Below are positions 24,147 to 33,094 of a stretch of 42,448 nt of DNA, in pieces; position 1 is the stretch's first letter, and every line of letters starts with the position of its first letter. The notes under the pieces are model-generated. The model made no database searches. It was not told the DNA's origin and worked only from the letters and a program-made list of their open reading frames with translations. A program made the translations under genes and the position numbers. This DNA comes from CANGYM01 sp044235825. GTDB taxonomy: Bacteria > Pseudomonadota > Alphaproteobacteria > JAJTHO01 > CANGYM01. The DNA is taken from NCBI GenBank assembly GCA_044235825.1, contig JBIIHL010000009.1, positions 1-42,448 of the forward strand, given 5' to 3'.

Positions 24147-24860
24147 ATGAAGTCCCTTGTTTTTTTGATTGCGCTTTGTTTGTTGTTTTCTGCGTGTGCC
24201 ACGTCCCCCCGTGGTCCCGCTTCGGGGGGAGACTATCCCCAAACCTACCGCGTGCAAAAAGGGGACAGTGTTTCCAAAATCGCTTTAAAAACAGGAACAA
24301 CCGTTTCTTCTTTATCCCGTTGGAATCACTTAAAGCCACCCTATACCATCCATCCTGGACAAATTTTGTATTTGGGGGATCCCTCTGGTTTACCCAAAAA
24401 CCATGCAGGTCCAAAATCGGTAACCATTGAACGTGTCAGGTCCCAGCAACAGGATGTCCCCCCCCCACCAGTGGTGAATCGTTCTGAAAAATTTTCTTGG
24501 CCTCTTCGTGGCCCCCTGCTGGCAAGTTTTGGGCAAAAGGATGGCGGCCAACAGAATGATGGGATCAATATCGCTGCCAATCGCGGCACCAAAATTCGGG
24601 CCGCCGATGGCGGAAAGGTTGTTTATGTTGGAAACGAGGTCAAGGGGTTTGGAAATCTGGTTTTGATCCGTCATGATCCTCAATGGGTGACGGCCTATGC
24701 CCACGTGGATAAAATTCTGGTTGATAAGGGGGATACGGTCAAATCACAGGAGACAATCGCCACTGTGGGCCAAACGGGCTCCGTCACACGGCCCCAGCTT
24801 CATTTTGAAATCCGATACAAAGGAAAACCCGTGGATCCGTTGGCACAACTGGCCCCCTGA
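24147..24860 (+). CDS. NlpD-like lipoprotein: LysM plus degenerate LytM (M23) domain
   Basis: About 237 aa. The signal peptide ends in lipobox FSAC (Cys17). A LysM peptidoglycan-binding domain follows (about 32-75: YRVQKGDSVSKIAL, IHPGQILYLG), then a Pro-rich linker, then an M23 fold (about 130-237: AADGGKVVYVGNEVKGFGNLVLIRH, LHFEIRYKGKPVDPL). The zinc motif HxxxD is NDGIN, so two ligands are gone, as in NlpD and EnvC, which do not cut but activate amidases for daughter-cell separation. Upstream in-frame starts exist (ATG 24114, TTG 24102); 24147 puts the signal at the N-terminus. Confidence 0.88.
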   Translation: MKSLVFLIALCLLFSACATSPRGPASGGDYPQTYRVQKGDSVSKIALKTGTTVSSLSRWNHLKPPYTIHPGQILYLGDPSGLPKNHAGPKSVTIERVRSQQQDVPPPPVVNRSEKFSWPLRGPLLASFGQKDGGQQNDGINIAANRGTKIRAADGGKVVYVGNEVKGFGNLVLIRHDPQWVTAYAHVDKILVDKGDTVKSQETIATVGQTGSVTRPQLHFEIRYKGKPVDPLAQLAP

Positions 24861-24890
24861 TCGTTTGGCATAACAACCCCAAAAGAAACA

Positions 24891-26480
24891 TCAGTGCCGA
24901 AAGGCCCGTATGCCCGTAAAGACCATGGCCGCACCATGGGCGTCGGCTGCGGCAATAACCTCTTCGTCACGCTTGGATCCCCCAGGCTGCACGATGGCGG
25001 TGGCACCGGCCTTCATGGCCGCAATCAAACCATCGGCAAAGGGGAAAAAGGCGTCTGAGGCCACCACAGACCCCTCTGTTTCTGCATTTTCTTTGCCCAA
25101 GTGCGCCGCAATATCTTGGGCCTTTTGGGCGGCTAGGCGGGCTGCGTCAACACGGCTCATTTGTCCGGCGCCGATACCCACGGTGATTCCATTTTTGGCA
25201 TACACAATGGCGTTGGATTTCACATGCCGCACCACCCGCATGGCAAAGAGAAGATCCCGCATTTCCCTTTGGCTGGGGGAACGCTGGGTCACAACGCGGA
25301 AGGTGTCAGGGTCATATTGGGCCAAATCCCGATCCTGCAACAAAAATCCTCCGCTAAGGGTCTGGTGAAACCATCCGTCCTGTGTTTTGGGCAAAAGCCC
25401 CCCTGTAACCAACACACGCAGCGACCGCTTGGCCGAGAGGATCACTTCTGCTTTATGGGTGATGCTGGGGGCAATGACAGCCTCAAGAAAGTGGGGCGAT
25501 AGGGCTTGGGCTGTGACCTCATCCAATTCTGTGTTAAAAGCCACAATCCCGCCAAAGGCACTGATGGGATCGGCGTTGTAGGCCTCTTTAAAGGCCTCGC
25601 TAAGCAGCGTGGGATGCGAGGCCACACCACAAGGGTTGGCATGCTTGATAATGGCCGCCGTAGGCTCAGAAAACTCAGACACCAAGGCAAAAGCCGCATC
25701 AGCATCGTTAAGATTGTTATAGCTGAGCTCTTTGCCCTGAATTTTTTTCGCCTGGGCGGGACAAAAAACAGACGTATCCGTAACATACAGGGCTGCCCGT
25801 TGGTGCATGTTTTCACCGTACCGCAGAACCTCTTGCAAACGGCCGACTTGCAGATGGGTTTTGGGGAAAACCTCGCCCCTGTGTTTGGTAAAAGCCCCCG
25901 CAATCATGGCGTCATATTCCCCTGTGTGGGCAAAAGCTTCCTGCGCCAAACGACAGCGCAGGGCCAAATCCGTGCAACCTTTTTGGGATTCCATGGCCTG
26001 TAACAGATCGGCGTAATGATCGGGGGATGTGGCCACCACAACATCATGATAATTTTTGGCCGCGGCCCGAATCATGGCTGGCCCCCCCACATCGATTTTT
26101 TCGATGCAGGCCTGCCAAGGTTGGCCGCCCTTGTAAACCTCAGCAAAGGGATACAAATTCACCACCACCAAATCAATGGGGGCAATGCCGTGTTTTTCCA
26201 TTTGCTCTTGATGAACGGCATCCCGTCGCTTGGCCAAAATGCCCCCGTGAATTTTGGGATGCAGGGTTTTCACCCGACCATCCAAAATTTCTGGAAATTT
26301 TGTGATATGGGACACATCGGTGACGGGCAGGCCCTCGGCCTTCAATGCCTCCGCCGTGCCCCCCGTGGACATGATGGAAACGCCGTAGCCAATCAGCGCA
26401 CGCACAAAATCCACCAGACCCGTTTTATCCGAAACTGAAATCAACGCTGATGTGATGGGAATCAAAGAATTTTCAGCCAT
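24891..26480 (-). CDS. purH: Bifunctional AICAR transformylase/IMP cyclohydrolase PurH
   Basis: A 529-aa enzyme for the last two steps to IMP. The N-terminal MGS-like cyclohydrolase domain (about 1-200) has SVSDKTGLVDF, STGGTAEAL, DGRVKTLHPKIHGG and the VVNLYPF stretch. The C-terminal transformylase has NLNDADAAFALV, IKHANPCGVA (catalytic Lys-His), AFGGIVAFN and the final DAFFPFADG and QPGGSKRDEEVI motifs. It is a single gene, convergent with the NlpD-like gene. The ATG 26480 start matches the family. Confidence 0.97.
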   Translation of the reverse strand: MAENSLIPITSALISVSDKTGLVDFVRALIGYGVSIMSTGGTAEALKAEGLPVTDVSHITKFPEILDGRVKTLHPKIHGGILAKRRDAVHQEQMEKHGIAPIDLVVVNLYPFAEVYKGGQPWQACIEKIDVGGPAMIRAAAKNYHDVVVATSPDHYADLLQAMESQKGCTDLALRCRLAQEAFAHTGEYDAMIAGAFTKHRGEVFPKTHLQVGRLQEVLRYGENMHQRAALYVTDTSVFCPAQAKKIQGKELSYNNLNDADAAFALVSEFSEPTAAIIKHANPCGVASHPTLLSEAFKEAYNADPISAFGGIVAFNTELDEVTAQALSPHFLEAVIAPSITHKAEVILSAKRSLRVLVTGGLLPKTQDGWFHQTLSGGFLLQDRDLAQYDPDTFRVVTQRSPSQREMRDLLFAMRVVRHVKSNAIVYAKNGITVGIGAGQMSRVDAARLAAQKAQDIAAHLGKENAETEGSVVASDAFFPFADGLIAAMKAGATAIVQPGGSKRDEEVIAAADAHGAAMVFTGIRAFRH

Positions 26481-26608
26481 AATAACATATCAAAAAAACG
26501 AAAAACAAAAGGGATAGGCTTTAATCTTTTTTGCCCCCATTCCCTTTCATACTCCCAAGACCCCGTCGAGGCAAGAGGATTTCAGCCGTGAAGGCGATGA
26601 AGGCAACC

Positions 26609-27262
26609 CTATTGCCCCGCAACGCCTTTCATCGTTTCCACAACCGTGCCTATGATGGCATCAAACATATCCTCTGTCAGGCGTCTGGTGTTCATATTAT
26701 AGCGCGATGTATGGTAACTGGCGATCAGGATGTAACGTCCCTGTTGCCTGACAGCGCCATGGGCAAAGGGATCCTGTCTGGGGTTGCCGCCCAAACGTTT
26801 CAATGTTGTGTCATAAGCCACCTTGCCCAACGTCAAAATCACGGACAAACGGGGCATGGCCTGAATTTCCTGCGCCAAGAACGTCCCACATGTGCGAATT
26901 TCCGCAGGTGTGGGTTGATTCTGCGGGGGAACACAGCGCACGGTGTTGGTGATGCGCGTGTCCATCAACCTTAGGCCATCATCAATGCGTGCCTGATAAT
27001 CCCCCACAGCCAGACCATGACGGATCAAGGCGGGATACAACACTTCCCCTGCATAATCGCCGGTAAAGGGACGTCCCGTGGCGTTGGCGCCGGAAAGACC
27101 AGGGGCCAAGCCCACAATCAAAAAACGGGCCGACAAATCCCCAAAGGATGCAACAGGGGCATTATGATAGGCAGGTTTTTTAAGGGCATTCTGGGCCCGA
27201 AAATCACACAAGCGGGCACAAAGCCCGCAGAAAGGCGGGATATGTAGCTGATCAAAAACCAC
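26609..27262 (-). CDS. Type 5 uracil-DNA glycosylase (UdgB)
   Basis: A 217-aa Fe-S uracil-DNA glycosylase for base-excision repair of deaminated cytosine and hypoxanthine. The N-terminal CGLCARLC holds cluster cysteines. Motif 1 is GLAPGLSGANATGRPFTGDYAG, with the Gly-Leu-Ala-Pro and lack of a catalytic Asp typical of family 5. Further motifs are TNTVRCVPPQN and the C-terminal SYHTSRYNMNTRRL loop. It starts at GTG 27262, with AAGG eight bases upstream inside the end of the NYN gene, so the two are co-transcribed with nine bases between them. Confidence 0.88.
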   Translation of the reverse strand: MVFDQLHIPPFCGLCARLCDFRAQNALKKPAYHNAPVASFGDLSARFLIVGLAPGLSGANATGRPFTGDYAGEVLYPALIRHGLAVGDYQARIDDGLRLMDTRITNTVRCVPPQNQPTPAEIRTCGTFLAQEIQAMPRLSVILTLGKVAYDTTLKRLGGNPRQDPFAHGAVRQQGRYILIASYHTSRYNMNTRRLTEDMFDAIIGTVVETMKGVAGQ

Positions 27263-27271
27263 CCAAAGGCC

Positions 27272-27907
27272 TTACAGGGCCAAACTGGGGCTGCGCTCTT
27301 CGGAATCGGCGGTGCTTTTGGATTCCTCGAATTGGGCGCGGCGGGCCGCTTGGTTTTCGCGGCGTTCTTCGGCACTGCCATCACGGGCAATGTGGTTGGC
27401 AAGTTTGGAAAGTTCAATAAAATGATCCGCTTGACGGCGCAATTCATCGGCCACCATAGCGGGGTTGGTTTCAATGGTGCTGACCACAGAAACACGAACA
27501 CCTTTGCTCTGAACCACCTGAATCAATCGGCGGAAATCCCCATCGCCAGAAAACAAAACCAAATGATCCATATGCTGGGCCATCTCAATCATATCCAGCG
27601 CCAGTTCAATATCCATGTTTCCCTTGACTTTACGACGACCAAAGGCATCGGTAAATTCGCGGGCAGGCTTCGTCACCATAGTAAAACCATTGTAATCCAA
27701 CCAATCCACCAAGGGCTTGATGGGGGAATATTCCTGATCCTCAATCAACGTGGTGTAATAAAACGCGCGAACCAAGCGACCGCGCTTGGAAAAAAAAGAC
27801 AGCAGTTTTTGATAATCAATATCAAAATTCAAAGCCTTAGCCGCAGCATAAAGGTTAGCCCCATCAATGAAAAGACATGTTTTTTCAGAAGGGTAAAATA
27901 CGGTCAT
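27272..27907 (-). CDS. NYN-domain (LabA/DUF88-type) putative RNase
   Basis: A 211-aa protein. The PIN-like NYN fold occupies residues 8-160: FIDGANLY (first acidic residue), KGNMDIELALDMIEMA and LFSGDGDFRRLI supply the conserved aspartates expected of a metal-dependent nuclease, followed by GVRVSVVS. The last 45 residues are charged and probably disordered (EERRENQAARRAQFEESKS). Relatives cut structured RNA, but the target here is unknown. AAAGGA precedes ATG 27907. It is the first gene of a two-gene unit with UdgB. Confidence 0.88.
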   Translation of the reverse strand: MTVFYPSEKTCLFIDGANLYAAAKALNFDIDYQKLLSFFSKRGRLVRAFYYTTLIEDQEYSPIKPLVDWLDYNGFTMVTKPAREFTDAFGRRKVKGNMDIELALDMIEMAQHMDHLVLFSGDGDFRRLIQVVQSKGVRVSVVSTIETNPAMVADELRRQADHFIELSKLANHIARDGSAEERRENQAARRAQFEESKSTADSEERSPSLAL

Positions 27908-27962
27908 AAAAAATCCTTTTCTTTAATTTTTATTATGTGAATGCATCTGGTTTATCCAACAC

Positions 27963-27990
27963 ATGATACGCATTCTATCTACTCTGACAA
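27963..27990 (-). promoter_or_regulatory. Likely promoter of the NYN-UdgB unit
   Basis: On the minus strand: TTGTCA (27990-27985), 16 bases, TATCAT (27968-27963), 56 bases before the start codon. The rest of the 27908-28166 gap holds only AT-rich sequence and a weak TTGACG near 28044 that may serve tpiA. Confidence 0.5.
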
Positions 27991-28166
27991 TAACAAATTG
28001 TAAAGCTATCATGAATGAAAATTTTTTAAAATGCACGTACAAATGTTGACGGGTTGTGAAATCTACTCTTTTCATGATGTTAAACTGGGTTTTTGTCTAA
28101 CACTCCCAGATTTTTCCCTTCTGATCCCCTTGCAAAGCCCAGCCTTTCACAGTATACGTGCCCTCT

Positions 28167-28880
28167 ATGTGGATCATCGCCAATTGGAAAATGCAGGGCA
28201 ATGTTGGGGCGCTTCGGACGTTTTGCGAAGGTCTGATTCCCCTGATGCCGACCCTCCCCCATATCCGCGTGGTGGTATGTGTTCCCTTTCCCTATTTGCT
28301 TTTGGCCCGTGATCTTTTTCAGGGGACCACTGTTTTATTGGGCGCCCAAGATGTTTCCCCCCTTGAGAATGGCCCCCATACCGGAGACGTCAGCGCCGCC
28401 ATGCTCAAGGATGTGGGGGCATCCTTTGTCATTTTGGGGCATTCAGAGCGCCGCCGCGATCATGGCGAGGGGTGTTCTTTAATTCATCAAAAAGCTCTTT
28501 TGGCCAAGACCCACGGACTGATGCCCATACTGTGTGTGGGCGATGCTGAGGGTCAGGCACAAAGTGTCATCACCCGCCAAGTCCGCCGCGCCTTGAACAA
28601 AGACGGCATTGCAGGGGCCATGATCGCCTATGAACCGTTGTGGGCCATTGGCACGGGCAAGGCCGCGGATGAGGCCACCATTAGCAAAATGCACCGTTAT
28701 ATCAATCAAATAGCCCCCGACCATCCCGTGCTTTACGGGGGGTCTGTCACAGCCGATAACGTGGGAACCATTGTCAAAATCCCCCATGTTTCTGGGGTTT
28801 TGGTGGGGGGCGCTAGCGTGCGGATGGAAACGTTTGCACCGCTCTTGCTGGCCGCTGATAAAGCCCGAGCACCAGCATGA
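28167..28880 (+). CDS. tpiA: Triosephosphate isomerase TpiA
   Basis: A 237-aa TIM barrel interconverting DHAP and glyceraldehyde-3-phosphate. The substrate Lys is in IANWKM, catalytic His in ILGHSERR, catalytic Glu in AYEPLWAIGTG, with the phosphate loops YGGSVTADN and GVLVGGASV. It is slightly shorter than average but complete. ATG 28167 (MWIIANWKM) fits better than the frame's first start three codons earlier. The last 68 bases overlap the 3' end of ctaA on the other strand. Confidence 0.95.
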   Translation: MWIIANWKMQGNVGALRTFCEGLIPLMPTLPHIRVVVCVPFPYLLLARDLFQGTTVLLGAQDVSPLENGPHTGDVSAAMLKDVGASFVILGHSERRRDHGEGCSLIHQKALLAKTHGLMPILCVGDAEGQAQSVITRQVRRALNKDGIAGAMIAYEPLWAIGTGKAADEATISKMHRYINQIAPDHPVLYGGSVTADNVGTIVKIPHVSGVLVGGASVRMETFAPLLLAADKARAPA

Positions 28881-29796
28881 CCAGAATGAAAGCAGCATTA
28901 ACCTGATGCCATGATGCGGCCCATAAGGGCACCTGCCCCAAAACCGTAATGGCCCCCAAGGTTATTTGCCACACGACCAAACACAACAGCGCCCAGCGTT
29001 TTTCCCGAATTCCATAAAATAAAGTGGCCGCCAAAAACACAAACGCCAAAATCCGATGAATCCATTGGACAGCGGCTGGATCTTCAAAAATAAAAGGGGC
29101 AGCGGCAACCTCTGGCGGGATCAGATGGCCGTTCATCAGGGGGAAGGTGTTATAAACCATCCCGCCATTAAGCCCCGCCACCAAGGCCCCCAGCGCCACC
29201 GTGGGGATATACAGCGCCAGAAGGATCACAGGGATTTTCGATACCCCCCGTGGCCCCCGCAGCGAGGCCCATTCCCGAACAATCAACCCCAGCAAAATCA
29301 GGGCCAGAGAAAGATGCATCATCAGACGATACGGGCTGACATCCGTGCGATCCACCAGGCCGCTTTTGACCATATACCAACCCATATACCCCTGCAGGGC
29401 CACCAAAAGGGGAAAGATGGCAAGACGTTTAAGATGCGAAGGCGGCACCAGACGCTTTATCCATAAAAACAAAACAGGAACGGCAATGACCAATCCCGTC
29501 AGACGGCCCAAAACGCGGTGGATAAATTCCCACCAATAAATGCCCTGAAACTCAGACAGGGACATGCCGCGGTTGATGTGTTGATATTCCGGCGTGGCTT
29601 TATAGGCGGAAAAGGCCGCCTCCCAAGCCGAGTGAGACACCGGCGGAATCCATCCCGTCACGGGATTCCACGTGACCATAGACAGCCCCGATTCTGTCAA
29701 ACGGGTGATCCCCCCCACCAGAATCATCAGCACCACCATAGCCCCGCAGGCCACAAGCCACCCAGAAAACCACCGAGGATAGGGGGCAGATACCAT
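28813..29796 (-). CDS. ctaA: Heme A synthase CtaA
   Basis: A 327-aa inner-membrane protein with eight hydrophobic segments. It oxidises the C8 methyl of heme O to make heme A for aa3-type cytochrome oxidase. Conserved histidines are in WWEFIHRVLGR, MMHLSLA, WIHRILAF and SWHQVNAAF. VGGITRLTESGLSMVTWNPVTG near the N-terminus is the alphaproteobacterial signature. ATG 29796 lies nine bases after a 49-codon ORF with GGGG between them. The 3' end is antisense to the last 68 bases of tpiA. No ctaB or cox genes are nearby. Confidence 0.95.
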   Translation of the reverse strand: MVSAPYPRWFSGWLVACGAMVVLMILVGGITRLTESGLSMVTWNPVTGWIPPVSHSAWEAAFSAYKATPEYQHINRGMSLSEFQGIYWWEFIHRVLGRLTGLVIAVPVLFLWIKRLVPPSHLKRLAIFPLLVALQGYMGWYMVKSGLVDRTDVSPYRLMMHLSLALILLGLIVREWASLRGPRGVSKIPVILLALYIPTVALGALVAGLNGGMVYNTFPLMNGHLIPPEVAAAPFIFEDPAAVQWIHRILAFVFLAATLFYGIREKRWALLCLVVWQITLGAITVLGQVPLWAASWHQVNAAFILVMLVLGLYQRPARAVQTFPSAR

Positions 29797-29805
29797 GACA
29801 GCCCC

Positions 29806-29955
29806 CTAAAAAGCCTCGGGCTGGATGGTGTCTTTTTTCTCCATCGTCTCCACCGATGGACCGGCGGCAAAGATCATATAAAGCAGCACAACAACCACCA
29901 AAATACCGGTGAAAAGGGGAATTTTGACGGACAGATCCATTTTTTTATGACGCAT
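29806..29955 (-). CDS. Small single-span membrane protein upstream of ctaA (49 aa)
   Basis: ATG 29955 to TAG 29806. A basic start (MRHKKMD) leads to a hydrophobic helix (about residues 10-30) and a charged tail ending EKKDTIQPEAF. The short gap to ctaA (nine bases) suggests co-transcription and a possible link to oxidase assembly or respiration. I do not recognise a family. A weak ACGGGG precedes the start. Evidence is limited to the membrane pattern and spacing. Confidence 0.5.
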   Translation of the reverse strand: MRHKKMDLSVKIPLFTGILVVVVLLYMIFAAGPSVETMEKKDTIQPEAF

Positions 29956-30104
29956 GAAAAACCCCGTAATGGTTTAAAGAATGATTGAACAGACCCCCAC
30001 TATAAAACCTGAAGGCCAAGCTGTCATCTGTTTCGATCACGGCTGTTTCGATAAAGGCACTTTTCAGTGGACAGCTTTTGTTGCTGTTTGTATGGTACCG
30101 GCGA

Positions 30105-30182
30105 CGGAGCGTAGCGCAGCCTGGTTAGCGCACCGGTCTGGGGGACCGGAGGTCGGAGGTTCGAATCCTCTCGCTCCGACCA
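30105..30182 (+). tRNA. tRNA-Pro (GGG)
   Basis: Acceptor stem CGGAGCG with CGCTCCG, anticodon stem CCGGT/ACCGG with loop CTGGGGG giving anticodon GGG, T loop TTCGAAT, discriminator A and encoded CCA. A promoter fits upstream: TGGACA (30068-30073), 17 bases, TATGGT (30091-30096). A GGG-anticodon Pro tRNA matches the heavy use of CCC codons in the window. A T-run directly follows (30184-30189). Confidence 0.95.
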
Positions 30183-30209
30183 TTTTTTCTTTTTCCCACA
30201 GGAAACATC

Positions 30210-31628
30210 ATGGCTTTTCCCCCCTCCCCCCAACCCATGAATGCCAAAACCTCCAGCATCTGGGGCGGACGATTTTCTGCGACACCGGCGGAATTACTCC
30301 AAGATATCAACGTGTCGCTGGATGTGGATAAAAAGATGGTGAATGAGGATATTGAGGCCTCCCTCGCCCACGCTGAAATGCTCAAAGCCTGCGGCATTCT
30401 TTCCCCCGAGGATTATCAGGCCATTTGCCAAGGCATGCACACCATTATGGTGGAAATTGCGGAGGGACGTTTCCCCTTTCGGCGCGAGCTGGAAGATATT
30501 CATATGAACATCGAATCCCGCCTGAAAACCTTAATTGGGGATGCGGCGGGACGATTGCACACCGCGCGATCCCGCAATGATCAGGTGGTGACGGATTTTC
30601 GCATGGTCCTGCGGCGGGCGTGCGAAACCCTTCAGGATTTGCTGAAAGATCTGCAAAAACAACTGCACCAGAAAGCAAGGGATCATACCGAAACCCTGAT
30701 GCCTGGCTATACCCATTTGCAAATTGCCCAGCCCGTCAGTTTGGCCCATCATCTGCTGGCCTATATGGAAATGTTTGGGCGGGATCGACTGCGTTTTGCC
30801 GATTGTGCCCGTCGTTTCAACGAATGCCCCCTGGGGGCGGCAGCTTTGGCGGGAACATCCTTTCCCATTGACCGGCACAAAACGGCGGAGGCTCTGGGCT
30901 TTGATCGCCCCATGGCCAACAGTATGGACGCCGTTTCCGCGCGGGATTTTGTTCAGGAATTTCTGGCCGCCGCCACAATTGCCAGCACCCATCTTTCCCG
31001 CCTGGGGGAGGAATTGGTGCTGTGGGCCAGTCCCCATTTTGCTTTTGTGGATTTGGGGGATACCTTTTCCACCGGCAGCTCCATCATGCCCCAAAAGCGC
31101 AACCCCGATGCTGCGGAATTGCTACGCGGAAAAATCGGCGGCCTTCTGGGGGCCTTTACCCAGATGACCACGATTCTCAAGGGCTTGCCCTTAACCTACA
31201 GCAAAGATCTGCAGGATGATAAAGACCTGACCTTTCGGGCCATAGACACCCTCAGCCTGTGCCTGCGTGTGGCCGCCGCCATGATTCAGGATATGAAACC
31301 CAAGCCCGAAGCCATGGCCATTTGGGCGCAGCAGGGCTTTTCCACGGCCACGGATTTGGCGGATTATTTGGTGCAAACCTTTGGCCTGCCTTTTCGAGAG
31401 GCCCATCACATCACAGGCCGGATCGTTCAAATGGCCGAACACAATGGATGTGATTTGCCCGACTTGACACTGGAAACCCTGCAGGGGGTTTATCCGGCTT
31501 TGACGTCTGATGTCTTTACGGTTTTAAGTGCCAAAGCCTCCCTTAACCGCCGCACCAGCTTTGGCGGGGCGGCCCCCGTGCGGGTGCAAGAGGCGCTGAA
31601 GGATGCGGAGGGTCGCTGGCTATCCTGA
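30210..31628 (+). CDS. argH: Argininosuccinate lyase ArgH
   Basis: A 472-aa enzyme that splits argininosuccinate to arginine and fumarate. Family motifs in order: SSIWGGRF, DIHMNIESRL, TARSRNDQVVTDFRM, MPGYTHLQIAQPVS (catalytic His), GAAALAGTSFPIDR and the fumarase-superfamily signature GSSIMPQKRNPD (catalytic Ser loop), then DLQDDKD. AGGAAAC precedes ATG 30210; a second ATG nine codons in is less likely. It lies 27 bases after tRNA-Pro, possibly sharing its transcript. No other arginine genes are nearby. Confidence 0.96.
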   Translation: MAFPPSPQPMNAKTSSIWGGRFSATPAELLQDINVSLDVDKKMVNEDIEASLAHAEMLKACGILSPEDYQAICQGMHTIMVEIAEGRFPFRRELEDIHMNIESRLKTLIGDAAGRLHTARSRNDQVVTDFRMVLRRACETLQDLLKDLQKQLHQKARDHTETLMPGYTHLQIAQPVSLAHHLLAYMEMFGRDRLRFADCARRFNECPLGAAALAGTSFPIDRHKTAEALGFDRPMANSMDAVSARDFVQEFLAAATIASTHLSRLGEELVLWASPHFAFVDLGDTFSTGSSIMPQKRNPDAAELLRGKIGGLLGAFTQMTTILKGLPLTYSKDLQDDKDLTFRAIDTLSLCLRVAAAMIQDMKPKPEAMAIWAQQGFSTATDLADYLVQTFGLPFREAHHITGRIVQMAEHNGCDLPDLTLETLQGVYPALTSDVFTVLSAKASLNRRTSFGGAAPVRVQEALKDAEGRWLS

Positions 31629-31734
31629 GGCCCTGTCCCCATCGCCCCTAAAACGCATCACTGGCTGTCTGTTTGCCCAAGATAGCATCGGGTGACATTT
31701 TTTAAACGAAACAATCTTGGAAATCCTTGCAGAA

Positions 31735-31753
31735 GGCAGCAAAAAATGCTGTC
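31735..31753 (+). other. Small hairpin in the purA leader
   Basis: GGCAGC, AAAAAAT, GCTGTC forms six pairs in the 198-base gap between argH and purA. No T-run follows. No known riboswitch class is recognisable in this gap. Confidence 0.35.
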
Positions 31754-31826
31754 TTATGCCCTGATCGGATTCGAAAGGTGACGCCCCACCTCTCTTGTCC
31801 CGTGTGATGAAAGACAGGAACCCTTT

Positions 31827-33077
31827 ATGCAACACCCCCAAAACACCACCATCATCGGCCTGCAATGGGGCGACGAAGGCAAAGGGAAAATGGTGGATCG
31901 CTTGGCGGAAAACGCCGATATGATTGTGCGTTTTCAGGGCGGGCATAATGCGGGCCACACCTTGGTGGTGGAGGGGGTGACCTATAAACTCAATCTACTC
32001 CCCTCTGGCATTGTGCGCCCCGATAAAAAAACGGCGCTGGGCCATGGCGTCGTGCTAGATTTATGGGCGCTGGAAAAAGAAATGGCCACCCTATCCGCCG
32101 CCGGCATTGCCATCACACCCCAGCGGTTTATGATTGCGGAAAATGCATCCCTGATTATGCCGTGGCACCGTGTGCAGGATCAAAATCGGGAAAAAGGACT
32201 CGGCGATAAAAAAATTGGCACCACAGGGCGGGGCATTGGACCCGCTTATGAAGACCGCGTGGGCAGGCGGGCCTTTCGCGCAGGGGACTTGCTGGATCCA
32301 CAGGATTTAAAAACCCGTCTTGAGGAATTTTCGGATCAAGTCGAAGATTTTTCCGCTTTTTGCGACGATATGATGCGGTTTGCCAAAACCCTCTCCCCCC
32401 ACATTGTGCCGCTGTGGCACGTGCTCGCTGAGGGCCAGCGCAACGGCGAAAAGGTTTTGTTTGAAGGGGCTCAGGGATTTTATCTGGACGTAGATTTTGG
32501 AACCTATCCTTTTGTGACATCATCCAACACCTTGGCCAGTCAGGCCGCCACGGGAACAGGCCTGCCTGCGTCTGCTGTGGGGCACGTTCTGGGCGTTGTT
32601 AAGGCCTATACCACCCGCGTGGGCAGCGGTCCCTTTCCCACAGAACTCAGCGATGCCACGGGCGAACATCTGGGCGCCAAAGGCCATGAATTTGGCACCG
32701 TAACGGGGCGCAAGCGGCGCTGTGGCTGGCTGGACGGGGTTTTGTTAAAACAAGCCTGCACCATCAATGGCATCAATGCCCTTGCCCTGACGAAACTGGA
32801 TGTTTTGGATGAACTGCCCACCATCAACGTGGCGGTGGCGTATCAAAAGGCCGGCGTGACCTATACCCACCTTCCCCTGCACTGGCGATCCTTTGATGAT
32901 GTTTCAGTGATTTATGAAACCCTGCCTGGGTGGCAAAGCGTCACAGCAGGTCTTCAGGATTTCCATGCCTTGCCCGCCAACGCCAAAGCCTATATCGCCT
33001 ATATCGAGCGCCTAGCCGGTGTGCCCGTCACCTACATTTCCACAGGGCCCGAGCGGGAAGCCACCATCGTGCGTTAA
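31827..33077 (+). CDS. purA: Adenylosuccinate synthetase PurA
   Basis: A 416-aa GTP-dependent enzyme joining IMP and aspartate, the first step from IMP to AMP. The P-loop GLQWGDEGKGK has the catalytic Asp, GGHNAGHT the catalytic His, then GIGPAYEDRVGRRA, LFEGAQGFYLDVDFGTYPFVTSSN, the Arg-rich loop GRKRRCGWLD, TKLDVLD and the C-terminal STGPEREATI. AGGAA precedes ATG 31827. It is monocistronic by spacing. With purN and purH it gives three purine genes scattered in the window. Confidence 0.97.
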   Translation: MQHPQNTTIIGLQWGDEGKGKMVDRLAENADMIVRFQGGHNAGHTLVVEGVTYKLNLLPSGIVRPDKKTALGHGVVLDLWALEKEMATLSAAGIAITPQRFMIAENASLIMPWHRVQDQNREKGLGDKKIGTTGRGIGPAYEDRVGRRAFRAGDLLDPQDLKTRLEEFSDQVEDFSAFCDDMMRFAKTLSPHIVPLWHVLAEGQRNGEKVLFEGAQGFYLDVDFGTYPFVTSSNTLASQAATGTGLPASAVGHVLGVVKAYTTRVGSGPFPTELSDATGEHLGAKGHEFGTVTGRKRRCGWLDGVLLKQACTINGINALALTKLDVLDELPTINVAVAYQKAGVTYTHLPLHWRSFDDVSVIYETLPGWQSVTAGLQDFHALPANAKAYIAYIERLAGVPVTYISTGPEREATIVR

Positions 33078-33094
33078 AAGAAAGTTTCATATTC

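Noticed and set aside
31629..31826. Riboswitch or SRP RNA in the purA leader
   Set aside because: No conserved core of any class I know; only one short hairpin.
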